Positions 35,407 through 43,427 of a stretch of DNA of 44,967 bases are shown here, one piece after another. The stretch comes from Anaerotruncus sp. (GTDB lineage: Bacteria; Bacillota; Clostridia; Oscillospirales; Ruminococcaceae). The notes under the pieces were generated by a model. The model searched no databases and was not told the DNA's origin. It saw only the letters and a program-made list of their open reading frames with translations. Made by a program: the position numbers and the translations under genes. The DNA lies in contig JAETRV010000022.1 of the NCBI GenBank assembly GCA_021770005.1, forward strand, positions 1 to 44,967, given 5' to 3'. Numbering within the stretch: position 1 is the first letter of the stretch; each line of letters starts with the position of its first letter.

Positions 35407-35784
35407 TTGACCAATTTGCAGTATAAAACCTACACCTTCCAGCCCAATCCCCGTAGGATCAGTGTTTCCTATGTGCAGAATATCGCCGCGCATCTGCTGC
35501 CCGCCTATGGCACCCTCTCCCAGCCGCTCGGCCCGCGCTGCCGGGTCGTGCGGTGCGAGGGTGAGGTGTTTGACACTGCGAACGCAGACTCCGCCGCTGC
35601 CAAACTGCGCGCGATCGCCGCCCTCTGCGATGACAGCGCCTCCGGGATGCTCTATCTGCCCACCGGCCAGCAGTTCGAGGCGGCTGTCTCCCGGTTCAGC
35701 TACACCGCACAGGGGGATGGGCGGATCCTCAGCTATGCGATTGAATTCACCGAGTCCGAGCGGAAGGAGGTACAGGAGGAATGA
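35407..35784 (+). CDS. Baseplate/tail protein, probable (XkdP-like region)
   Basis: 125 residues, beta-rich, TTG start 35407 with AAAGGAGG eight bases upstream. It contains NLQYKTYTFQPNPRRISVSY and ILSYAIEFTESERKE. Position directly before the hub gene matches small baseplate proteins or XkdP, but no LysM domain is visible. It overlaps the hub gene by four bases. Confidence 0.5.
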   Translation: MTNLQYKTYTFQPNPRRISVSYVQNIAAHLLPAYGTLSQPLGPRCRVVRCEGEVFDTANADSAAAKLRAIAALCDDSASGMLYLPTGQQFEAAVSRFSYTAQGDGRILSYAIEFTESERKEVQEE

Positions 35785-36752
35785 TCGATCCGGCAAACCT
35801 GCGGTTTATCGCCTACAGCGCAAAAGACACCTTCACTTTTGACCACCCGATTGAGTTCGAGTTGGTAAAATCCTACGACTCGCCCGCCCAGTCGCTTGAG
35901 GCGGTGTTTCCCTGCGAACAGGCGATGGACGCCGAGCTGATGCGTCTGCTCCTCTTCCACGGGGAACAGCGGCTGTTCTATGGGCTGGTGGACGAGACCT
36001 GCCTCTCCCACACCGACGAGGGACGCCGGCTCAAAATTGCCGCCCGCAGTGTCGGCGCGCTCCTGCTCGACAACGAGGCGACCCCTAAGCTCTACACCAA
36101 TGTCTACCTGCGGGAGATCATCTCCGACCACCTCAGCCCATATGGGTTCCCCACGGTTATCGGGATCGATAACCCGTTTTTCAACCGGTACCAGGTTGTC
36201 AAGGGGACCAGCGAATGGGAAGCATTCTCCAACTTCTGCCGCAGTGCCGCACGCGGTACTGCCTACCTCAACGACGAGGGGGATGTGATCTGCACTGTCA
36301 ACCCGCCGCGCGGGAAAACATGGAACATCTCTAACCGTCAGGAGGATGCTACCCACTACGCAAGCCTGCGGGTGCTCAACAACCGGTATGCGCCGGTCAG
36401 CAAGTTCCGCATCCGGGACAACGACGGCGCTTACAGCTACAGCTACACCAACCCCGAGGCCGAGACACTCAACATCCAGCGGATCCGCTGCCTGATCCCT
36501 GGCCCCGAATACAGCGCGGGAACCGAGGGCGGCTGGCTGGACGGCAGGCTGCGGGTGAGAAGGTCGATGCTTGGCAAGCTGGTCGTTACCGTGACCTGCC
36601 CCGGCCTGCTCGAAGCCGCGTTCGGCGACCGGGTCGACCTGGACGACGGGTATACCACCAGAAGCGGGCTGTTTGTCCAGCAGGTGCGACACCGCCTCAG
36701 CGAAGGGGGCTACACCACTACGCTGACCTTGCTGGATATCAACTATGTGTGA
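35781..36752 (+). CDS. Baseplate hub protein (XkdQ/gpD-like)
   Basis: 323 residues. It forms the central hub at the tail tip. SAKDTFTFDHPIEFELVKSY, GTSEWEAFSNFCRSAARG and the C-terminal VQQVRHRLSEGGYTTTLTLL are typical of late-control/XkdQ-type proteins. The ATG overlaps the upstream stop by four bases. Function by family and position. Confidence 0.8.
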   Translation: MIDPANLRFIAYSAKDTFTFDHPIEFELVKSYDSPAQSLEAVFPCEQAMDAELMRLLLFHGEQRLFYGLVDETCLSHTDEGRRLKIAARSVGALLLDNEATPKLYTNVYLREIISDHLSPYGFPTVIGIDNPFFNRYQVVKGTSEWEAFSNFCRSAARGTAYLNDEGDVICTVNPPRGKTWNISNRQEDATHYASLRVLNNRYAPVSKFRIRDNDGAYSYSYTNPEAETLNIQRIRCLIPGPEYSAGTEGGWLDGRLRVRRSMLGKLVVTVTCPGLLEAAFGDRVDLDDGYTTRSGLFVQQVRHRLSEGGYTTTLTLLDINYV

Positions 36753-36766
36753 AAGGGGGAGATTTT

Positions 36767-37114
36767 TTGGATGTCTTGTTGCAGGACGGGGATATGGTGA
36801 TCGGGCACGATGGTTCCGCCCTTCAGGTCAGTGGGGTGCGTGAACTGCTTCAACGCGCGGTGCTGCGGCTCGCGGTCCGCCGGGGCAGCCTACCGCACGA
36901 CCCTACTTTCGGGAGCCGGCTGCATCAGCTCGGCGGAGCGGGCAGTTCCCTCAACCAAAAGGCGCTCGCCGCCTGCCGGGAGGCGCTTGCACCTATGTCC
37001 GGTGTGCGCGTCCGCTCCGCTGACTGCCGCCTCTCCCCCGACGCCGGACGGCTGTCCGTCCGGGTCGGGCTGGAGGTCAACCGTCAGAATTACCATCTGG
37101 AGGTGACTGTATGA
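36767..37114 (+). CDS. Baseplate wedge protein gp25/XkdS-like
   Basis: 115 residues. LLQDGDMVIGHDGSALQVSG and AVRRGSLPHDPTFGSRLHQL are typical of the gp25/XkdS family, a wedge component. TTG 36767 is preferred to GTG 36749, since AAAGGGGGAG lies between the two. It overlaps the next gene by four bases. Confidence 0.82.
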   Translation: MDVLLQDGDMVIGHDGSALQVSGVRELLQRAVLRLAVRRGSLPHDPTFGSRLHQLGGAGSSLNQKALAACREALAPMSGVRVRSADCRLSPDAGRLSVRVGLEVNRQNYHLEVTV

Positions 37115-38148
37115 ACTACGATCAGGAATATTACTACGAAAAGATGGCCGAGACCTATGCCGGTTTGACCGGGTTCCGCCCTAATCCCGCCTCGGATGTC
37201 GCGTTCCGGTTCCGCGCGCTTGCTGTCCAGCTCTCTGCCCTCTCGGGGCAGGTCGAAGAGGCCCGTTTGGAGGCGTTCCCGGCAACCGCTTCCGGGAGCG
37301 CGCTCGACGCTCACGCTGCGCTCCGGGGGCTGTCCCGTCGGGAAGCATGTCCCGCCCGCGGGATGCTGCGGTTCTCTCGCACGCAGACAGAAAACGTCTG
37401 TGTGATTCCCGCTGGATGTCTCTGCGCGGCTGCTGACGGGACCGAGTATGAGACCACTGCGGAGGGTCGGATGGAACCGGGCGTTTCCGAACTGCTGGTT
37501 CCGGCACAGGCAGTTCGGCCCGGTACCGCTGGAAACGCGGTACCGGGGGCGGTCTGCCTGCTCCGCTCCTACTGCGGGGAGGTCTCCGAGGTCGGCAACC
37601 CCGAGCCTTTTACGGGCGGTTCCGACTGTGAGGATGACGTGCATCTGCGTGCCCGTCTCGAATCGGCCTGCCAGGAGCCGAATAATGGTGCGAACAAGGG
37701 GTTCTATCTGAAACATGCGCTCGCCTATCCCGGGGTATATGACGCGGTGGTCAGCGGACAGGGGGGCGTTGTCACCGTCCTACTCGCCGCCGAAGGGGAT
37801 GCACAGATCCCCGACAGCATCCTCTCCACGCTTGCGGAACAGCTCAACCAACTCCGGGAACCTTGCTGCACCGTTACTGTCGAGCGCGCGGAGGTGGTTC
37901 CGGTCGCGGTCGAGGTGGAAGTCGCCGCTGATGCTGCTGGGCGGGAGCGGATTGCCGGGTTGCTTGCCGGGGAGCTGAACCGTCTCCGGATCGGGCAGGG
38001 CTGCACCCTCGCACGCCTGGGACAGCTGATTATGGATAGCGGATTGGCCGAAAATTACCGGTTTGTTCAACCCACGGCCGACCGCAAGCCCAACGGTTCC
38101 CAACTGTTACGGGCAGGGGAAATCACGGTGGGGGAGATGGTCGGATGA
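37111..38148 (+). CDS. Baseplate J-like protein (XkdT)
   Basis: 345 residues. It is the wedge/J protein of contractile tails. N-terminal EYYYEKMAETYAGLTGFRPN, LRGLSRREACPARGMLRFSR, TGGSDCEDDVHLRARLE and GANKGFYLKHALAYPGVYDA match the family. It overlaps its neighbours by four bases on both sides. Confidence 0.88.
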   Translation: MNYDQEYYYEKMAETYAGLTGFRPNPASDVAFRFRALAVQLSALSGQVEEARLEAFPATASGSALDAHAALRGLSRREACPARGMLRFSRTQTENVCVIPAGCLCAAADGTEYETTAEGRMEPGVSELLVPAQAVRPGTAGNAVPGAVCLLRSYCGEVSEVGNPEPFTGGSDCEDDVHLRARLESACQEPNNGANKGFYLKHALAYPGVYDAVVSGQGGVVTVLLAAEGDAQIPDSILSTLAEQLNQLREPCCTVTVERAEVVPVAVEVEVAADAAGRERIAGLLAGELNRLRIGQGCTLARLGQLIMDSGLAENYRFVQPTADRKPNGSQLLRAGEITVGEMVG

Positions 38149-38693
38149 GCCTGCTTTCGGAAACCGCCGCCCTTGGCATCTACGATCTGCGGGCGGGCAG
38201 TATGATCCGCTGTGAGATTGAAACCTACCAGGCCGCGCTTGATCTCCTTGCTCCCCAGATTGCGTTTGTTTCCAGTCTGCCCGGCCGGATGCCGCCCAAA
38301 TTGCTCGGTCAGTGGTGTGCGCTCTATGGGATTGTGCCCCCGGAGGGGATGGAAGAGGGGGAGGTGCGCCGGGCGCTCATCGAATCTATTCGGGGATGTG
38401 GGTGGACAGTCCCCGAAATTGAGGGGTTCCTGAGGCGGCTTGGAGCGGCCGTTTCGATCGAAGAGCAGCCGGGGCGCTTGATGGTGCGCGGGGACTTTTC
38501 CCCCTGTTTTTTCCCGGATGTGGAAACTTTGCTGCATACGATCGAGCAGTTTGTCCCTGCCGGACTTGAGGTTGCGAACGATCTCTACGGGTTGAGCTGG
38601 GATGCGCTCGACCGGAAAGCATATACCGCACAGATGCTCGATGACCGCGATATGACCTGGAACTGGTTCGAGACGTTCGCGCATCTGCTCTGA
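38145..38693 (+). CDS. Tail protein of the gpI/DUF2313 type (XkdU-like)
   Basis: 182 residues. It is expected beneath the J protein and connects to the fibres. Segments such as YQAALDLLAPQIAFVSSLPG and YTAQMLDDRDMTWNWFETF, and the position after the J protein, support it. It overlaps the J gene by four bases; a 175-base gap (repeat A copy 6) follows. Confidence 0.7.
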   Translation: MSLLSETAALGIYDLRAGSMIRCEIETYQAALDLLAPQIAFVSSLPGRMPPKLLGQWCALYGIVPPEGMEEGEVRRALIESIRGCGWTVPEIEGFLRRLGAAVSIEEQPGRLMVRGDFSPCFFPDVETLLHTIEQFVPAGLEVANDLYGLSWDALDRKAYTAQMLDDRDMTWNWFETFAHLL

Positions 38694-38700
38694 AAGGCTT

Positions 38701-38842
38701 CGCCCGCCATGGCTTGCAGTGCGCGTGGCGGCGGGGGCGCTGCCCCTCGACCCCGCCACCTTTGACTGCCACCGCAGTGGCGTGCAGAGGCCAACCGCCG
38801 AAGGCGGCTCTTAGGCCGGAGCAAAGGTGGACGAAACTTTTG
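38701..38842 (+). repeat. Repeat A, copy 6, between tail genes
   Basis: GGGGC-GCT-GCCCC (38734-38746), CCACCTTT (38756-38763), insert with CCGCC-GAA-GGCGG (38795-38807), then AAAGGTGG (38823-38830) and ACGAAACTTTTG. The two arms are separated by about 59 bases. The fibre ribosome binding site (AAAGGAGGG) lies some 12 bases downstream. Confidence 0.82.
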
Positions 38843-38868
38843 ATAATCATCGAAAAGGAGGGTTATTC

Positions 38869-39345
38869 ATGGCAAGCACAAATAGGACCGAACATCTCAA
38901 GCTGAACCAGTGGATTGGTTCCGACAAGCCCAAGATGGCTGATTTCAATGCCGACAACCTCAAGGTGGATCAGGCGGTCGGAAGCCACACCGCAGATCAG
39001 GCGGTGCATCTCACAGCGGCCGAACGTACGGCATGGAACAAGGCAATCCCGATTGTGGGGGGATACACCGGGGACGGTACCCCCATGCGGGCGGTCGAGA
39101 TGGGGGTTGTTCCCCGGTTTGGCATCCTATATGCGGTTGACAAGGTGCCGATCGGTGCAAGCACCTCTTCTGGGACGGTCGATGTTTATTCCGGGTTCTT
39201 CTCCCAGACCGGCTGCTCACAGGGATTGATGCTGAATGCCGGAGATACCGCTTTTACCGCGCTCAATGTCCCGCAAGCCGTTTATGGGCGGGTCGCCAAG
39301 CTCAACGAAAAGGATGTGAAATATGTGTATATCCTCTTTGCATAG
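38869..39345 (+). CDS. Phage tail fibre/receptor-binding-type protein, short
   Basis: 158 residues. The N-terminal part (EHLKLNQWIGSDKPKMADFN, then HLTAAERTAWNK) is typical of clostridial tail fibre proteins, and the short C-terminal region may be a receptor-binding tip. ATG 38869 follows AAAGGAGGG; the earlier ATG at 38827 is in the repeat. It is the last gene of the cassette, with no chaperone, holin or lysin after it. Confidence 0.72.
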   Translation: MASTNRTEHLKLNQWIGSDKPKMADFNADNLKVDQAVGSHTADQAVHLTAAERTAWNKAIPIVGGYTGDGTPMRAVEMGVVPRFGILYAVDKVPIGASTSSGTVDVYSGFFSQTGCSQGLMLNAGDTAFTALNVPQAVYGRVAKLNEKDVKYVYILFA

Positions 39346-39352
39346 AAGGGAT

Positions 39353-39391
39353 AAAAAAACCGCCGGCCCTGTTTTTCAACAGGGCCGGCGG
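39353..39391 (-). terminator. Terminator of nifJ, convergent with the phage cassette
   Basis: CCGCCGGCCCTG (39360-39371) pairs with CAGGGCCGGCGG (39380-39391). On the minus strand it is followed by T7 (39359-39353). On the plus strand it would also end the fibre transcript, though less efficiently. Confidence 0.92.
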
Positions 39392-39408
39392 AACTGCATT
39401 TTGCAGAA

Positions 39409-42400
39409 TTATTCCACTTCGTAGAGTTTCTGGAGCCGCAGCAGGTGCTCGTACCGCGCCAGAGAATTCTTCTCCGCCTCGGTGAACAGGGTCTCCGCAC
39501 GCTCCGGGAACGCTCTCGTCAGCGACGAGTAACGTGCCTCGCTCATGATGAAGTCTCTGTAGCTCGCCGACGGGGCTTTGCTATCCAGCGTGAACGGGTT
39601 CTTGCCCTCTGCCTTGTTGGCAGGGTTGAACCGGAACATATTCCAGTAACCAGCGTCTACCGCTTTCTTCATCTCGCTCTGGCAGTTGGTCATGCCGCCC
39701 TTGATGCTGTGCATCTCGCAGGGCGAGTAACCGATGATCAGCGACGGACCCGGATAAGCCTCTGCCTCAGTCAGCGCTTTGATCGTCTGGTTCATGTCAG
39801 CGCCCATCGCAATCTGCGCGACGTAGACATAACCATAGGACATTGCGATCTCTGCAAGGCTCTTCTTCGCAATCGCCTTACCGGAAGCCGCGAACTGCGC
39901 TACCTGGCCGATCTGAGAGGACTTGGATGCCTGGCCGCCAGTATTGGAATAGACCTCGGTATCAAAGACCATGATGTTGATATCCTGACCGGAAGCCAGA
40001 ACATGGTCAACACCGCCGAAGCCGATGTCGTATGCCCAGCCGTCGCCGCCGAATACCCAGACCGATTTCTTGGAGAGGTACTCTTTGTGCGCCAGGATTT
40101 CCTGAACCAGCGCGCAAGCCGCGCAATCGCAATAGGCCGCGCCGGACTCCTTCAGAGCCTGTGCATGTGCCTGCATCTCGCCGTGTTTGTCGCCAAACAC
40201 CTCTTTGCTGGCCGGGCTGGCGATGAATGCCAACACATCGTCAATCGTCATGAGGCCCTCTTCCAGAGCCGCGATATATTTCTTGGTCGCTTCCGCGTTG
40301 GCCTTGCCGTCGTTGACGGTATCCAGCCACGCCTGTGCAGCTTCCTTGAGCGGTGCATAGGTGTGCTCAACCGCGATCAGCTCTTTGGTTTTAGCGATCA
40401 TACGGTCACGGATCGCGTTCTGACCGAGCAGCATACCGAAGCCATGCTCTGCGTTGTCCTCGAACAGCGAGTTCGCCCATGCCGGGCCATGGCCCTCTTT
40501 GTTGACGGTGTACGGCGAGGTTGCTGCCGGGCCACCCCAGATCGAGGAGCATCCGGTCGCGTTGGAGATATACATTCTGTCGCCGAACAGCTGGGTGATG
40601 AGGCGTGCATACGCGGTCTCCGCGCAGCCTGCGCACGAGCCGGAGAATTCAAGCAGCGGCTGTTTGAACTGGCTGCCCTTGACTGTCTCGACCGCTACCG
40701 GCATATCCGCCTTGGGCGCAACCTTCGCAACCATGTAATCGAATACCGGCTGCTGTGCCGCCTGGCTCTCCATCGGCTTCATCTCGAGCGCTTTGACGCC
40801 CTTCTTGCCCGGGCAGACGCTGACGCAGACGCCGCATCCCATACAATCGAGCGGGGAAACGCTCATCGCAAATCTGTACTGTTTTGCACCGGTCATCTCG
40901 AGGGTCTTGGTTGCCTCCGGAGCGGCCGCCACTTCTTCCTCGGTGAGTGCAAACGGACGGATGGTTGCATGCGGGCAGACATACGAGCAGCGGTTACACT
41001 GGATGCAGTTCTCAGGCAGCCACTCGGGGACCGCCACCGCAACGCCGCGTTTCTCGTAAGCCGAAGCGCCCTGCTCGAAGGTGCCGTCTGCATGCGGGAC
41101 AAACGCGCTGACCGGCAGGCTGTCGCCGTTCATCTTGGAGACCGGCTCCATGATGTCCTTGACCATCTTGACCAGCTCGGATTTGCCCTCAAGCGGAGCA
41201 TTGTCATTTGCATCCTGTGCATCCGCCCAGGATGCCGGGACGTCGATCTTGACGAACGCAGTGCCGCCCGCATCGATCGCAGCATAGTTCATGTTGACAA
41301 CGTCCATGCCCTTCTTCTCATACGAATGCAGGGCCGCGTCCTTCATATATTTGATCGCGTCCTCAGCGGGCATGACCTTCGCCAGTGCGAAGAACGCCGC
41401 TTGGAGGATGGTGTTGGTGCGCTTGCCCATACCGATCTTGATCGCGAGGTCGATCGCGTTGACGGTATAGAGCTGGATGTTGTTCTTGGCAATATAGCGT
41501 TTCGCCTCGGCAGGCATATGGTGGTCAAGCTCCTCGGGGCTCCACTGGCAGTTGATCAGGAACACGCCGCCCGGTTTGACATCGTTGACCATCTTGTAGC
41601 CCTTGACCACATAAGACGGGTTGTGGCAGGCAACAAAGTCCGCTTTGTTGATGTAGTACGGGCTCTTGATCGGCTTGTCGCCAAAGCGCAGGTGCGAAAC
41701 AGTGATACCGCCGGTCTTTTTGGAGTCGTACTGGAAGTAAGCCTGTACATATTTGTCGGTGTGGTCGCCGATGATCTTGATCGAGTTCTTGTTCGCGCCG
41801 ACCGTACCGTCGCCGCCCAGACCCCAGAATTTGCACTCGATGGTGCCTTCTGCGGCGGTGTTCGGAGAAACCTCTTCCTCGAGCGAGAGGTTGGTCACAT
41901 CGTCGGTGATACCAATGGTGAACTGCGGCTTCGGATCCGCTTTCGCAAGCTCTTTATAGACTGCGAATACGCTAGAGGGCGGGGTATCCTTGGAGCCGAG
42001 GCCGTAACGGCCGCCGATCACCTTGGTCGAGATGCCCGCGTTTGCGAGGGAGGTGACAACATCCAGATAGAGCGGCTCGCCCAGTGCGCCCGGCTCTTTG
42101 GTTCTGTCGAGGACAGCAATCGCTTTTGCGGTGGAGGGGATCGCTTCGATCAGTTTGGAGGAAACAAACGGACGGTAGAGGCGTACCTTGACCAGACCGA
42201 CCTTCTCGCCGGCAGCGGTCAGATAGTCGATAACCTCTTCCGCAACGTCGCAGATCGAGCCCATCGCAATGATGACGCGCTCTGCATCCGGTGCGCCGTA
42301 GTAGTTGAAGAGTTTGTAGTCGGTACCCAGTTTCTCGTTGACCTTGCCCATGTACTCCTCGACCACCGCGGGCAGTTTCTCATAGTACTCGTTGCAGGCT

Positions 42401-43095
42401 TCACGATGCTGGAAGAAGATGTCGCCGTTCTCGTGGGAACCGCGCATCACCGGGCGCTCGGGGTTCAGAGCGCGTTTGCGGAACGCTTCCACTGCGTCGA
42501 AATCGAGCATGTCCGCCAGGTCTTTGTAATCCCAGATATCAATCTTCTGAATCTCGTGGGAAGTGCGGAAACCATCGAAGAAGTTGATGAACGGGACACG
42601 GCCTTTGATCGTCGCCAGATGTGCGACTGCGCCCAGATCCATAACCTCCTGGGTATTGGTCTCAGCCAGCATCGCAAAACCGGTCTGACGGCAGGCATAA
42701 ACGTCCGAATGGTCGCCGAAGATGTTCAGCGCATGGGACGCAACCGTTCTCGCCGAAACGTGGAACACGCAGGGGAGCAGCTCGCCGGCGATCTTGTACA
42801 TATTCGGGATCATCAGCAGCAGGCCCTGCGAAGCGGTGTAGGTGGTGGTCAGTGCGCCAGCGGCCAGAGAGCCGTGGACGGTGCCCGCAGCACCCGCCTC
42901 GGACTGCATCTCGACGACCTTTACCTCGGTGCCGAAGATGTTCTTCTGGCCTTTTGCCGCCCACTGGTCGACATTGTCCGCCATCGGGCTGGACGGTGTG
43001 ATCGGGTAGATGCCCGCTACTTCGGTAAACGCATAGCTGACATGCGCTGCCGCAGTATTGCCGTCCATGGTTTTCTTTTTCCTTACGATTGCCAT
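39409..43095 (-). CDS. nifJ: Pyruvate:ferredoxin (flavodoxin) oxidoreductase
   Basis: 1228 residues, a complete single-chain enzyme. It converts pyruvate + CoA to acetyl-CoA + CO2 with reduction of ferredoxin, a core step of anaerobic fermentation. Domains in order: N-terminal domain (GIYPITPSSPMAD, FGDHSDVYACRQTGF), middle region, two [4Fe-4S] motifs CIQCNRCSYVCPH and CMGCGVCVSVCPG, the proximal cluster cysteines (SGSCAGCAETAY, SNATGCSSIWGG) and the thiamine diphosphate domain (VFGGDGWAYDIGFGGVDH, VYSNTGGQASKSSQIGQ). GGAGG lies before ATG 43095. Its own promoter and terminator make it a single-gene unit. Confidence 0.97.
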   Translation of the reverse strand: MAIVRKKKTMDGNTAAAHVSYAFTEVAGIYPITPSSPMADNVDQWAAKGQKNIFGTEVKVVEMQSEAGAAGTVHGSLAAGALTTTYTASQGLLLMIPNMYKIAGELLPCVFHVSARTVASHALNIFGDHSDVYACRQTGFAMLAETNTQEVMDLGAVAHLATIKGRVPFINFFDGFRTSHEIQKIDIWDYKDLADMLDFDAVEAFRKRALNPERPVMRGSHENGDIFFQHREACNEYYEKLPAVVEEYMGKVNEKLGTDYKLFNYYGAPDAERVIIAMGSICDVAEEVIDYLTAAGEKVGLVKVRLYRPFVSSKLIEAIPSTAKAIAVLDRTKEPGALGEPLYLDVVTSLANAGISTKVIGGRYGLGSKDTPPSSVFAVYKELAKADPKPQFTIGITDDVTNLSLEEEVSPNTAAEGTIECKFWGLGGDGTVGANKNSIKIIGDHTDKYVQAYFQYDSKKTGGITVSHLRFGDKPIKSPYYINKADFVACHNPSYVVKGYKMVNDVKPGGVFLINCQWSPEELDHHMPAEAKRYIAKNNIQLYTVNAIDLAIKIGMGKRTNTILQAAFFALAKVMPAEDAIKYMKDAALHSYEKKGMDVVNMNYAAIDAGGTAFVKIDVPASWADAQDANDNAPLEGKSELVKMVKDIMEPVSKMNGDSLPVSAFVPHADGTFEQGASAYEKRGVAVAVPEWLPENCIQCNRCSYVCPHATIRPFALTEEEVAAAPEATKTLEMTGAKQYRFAMSVSPLDCMGCGVCVSVCPGKKGVKALEMKPMESQAAQQPVFDYMVAKVAPKADMPVAVETVKGSQFKQPLLEFSGSCAGCAETAYARLITQLFGDRMYISNATGCSSIWGGPAATSPYTVNKEGHGPAWANSLFEDNAEHGFGMLLGQNAIRDRMIAKTKELIAVEHTYAPLKEAAQAWLDTVNDGKANAEATKKYIAALEEGLMTIDDVLAFIASPASKEVFGDKHGEMQAHAQALKESGAAYCDCAACALVQEILAHKEYLSKKSVWVFGGDGWAYDIGFGGVDHVLASGQDINIMVFDTEVYSNTGGQASKSSQIGQVAQFAASGKAIAKKSLAEIAMSYGYVYVAQIAMGADMNQTIKALTEAEAYPGPSLIIGYSPCEMHSIKGGMTNCQSEMKKAVDAGYWNMFRFNPANKAEGKNPFTLDSKAPSASYRDFIMSEARYSSLTRAFPERAETLFTEAEKNSLARYEHLLRLQKLYEVE

Positions 43096-43125
43096 GTTTG
43101 TATTTCCTCCCTATTAAAAATAGTA

Positions 43126-43142
43126 ACTAATTGGAAATTAGT
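43126..43142. promoter_or_regulatory. Palindrome in the nifJ leader
   Basis: ACTAATT-GGA-AATTAGT, a perfect seven-base inverted repeat, lies 31-47 bases before the nifJ start. A CGCGG/CCGCG stem lies nearby at about 43160-43176. It could be a repressor site (redox or carbon control) or an RNA hairpin. It is not a match to the Rex box I know. Confidence 0.5.
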
Positions 43143-43197
43143 CATGGAGACAAGACCCCCCGCGGTCACTTCCCGCGAAAGAATCCATCTTCTTTAG

Positions 43198-43226
43198 ATT
43201 TTACCATCTTTGTCCACCGTTGTAAA
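43198..43226 (-). promoter_or_regulatory. Promoter of nifJ
   Basis: On the minus strand TTTACA (43226-43221) and TAAAAT (43203-43198) are separated by 17 bases. The predicted start is about 95 bases before the gene. Confidence 0.7.
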
Positions 43227-43352
43227 CAGCATGTGGAACAAAATTTATGATAATTTTCCGCAAAAAAGCGCAGATAAAATGGAAATTTACTGTTTATTTG
43301 CACGATCTTTTTGCACGCTTTTTTCTTATCCTGCCCAATCTACCGCAAAAAA

Positions 43353-43381
43353 TTGACAGCCGCCCTGAAAATGTTTATATT
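43353..43381 (+). promoter_or_regulatory. Promoter of the CNNM/HlyC-type gene
   Basis: TTGACA at 43353-43358, then 17 bases, then TATATT at 43376-43381. It lies 47 bases before the start codon, on the opposite strand to the nifJ promoter. Confidence 0.85.
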
Positions 43382-43427
43382 AGAGGTAATCAAACCTGTC
43401 TTTCAGGAAAACTTTGGAGGAATTGAG

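Larger units (their letters stand above)
26629..39345 (+). mobile_element. PBSX-like contractile phage cassette (prophage remnant or domesticated particle)
   Basis: Seventeen plus-strand genes in PBSX/xkd-like order: small and large terminase, portal, protease, capsid, connectors, sheath, tube, chaperone-like, baseplate hub, gp25, gpJ, gpI, fibre. All frames are open and most overlap by four bases. No integrase, attachment repeats, repressor, replication, holin or endolysin gene, and no recognisable tape measure. Flanked by terminators on both sides, between uxaA and nifJ. GC content looks like that of the host genes. Confidence 0.85.

Noticed and set aside
26507-39391. Attachment-site direct repeats flanking the phage cassette
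   Set aside because: The two flanks both hold terminators, but I could not find a matching direct repeat or a tRNA gene at either end.
39445-43197. Open reading frame of about 1250 codons antisense to nifJ
   Set aside because: It mirrors a highly expressed, GC-rich gene; the low stop frequency in the opposite frame follows from its codon use. The predicted protein has no recognisable domain, and nifJ is complete with all cofactor motifs.
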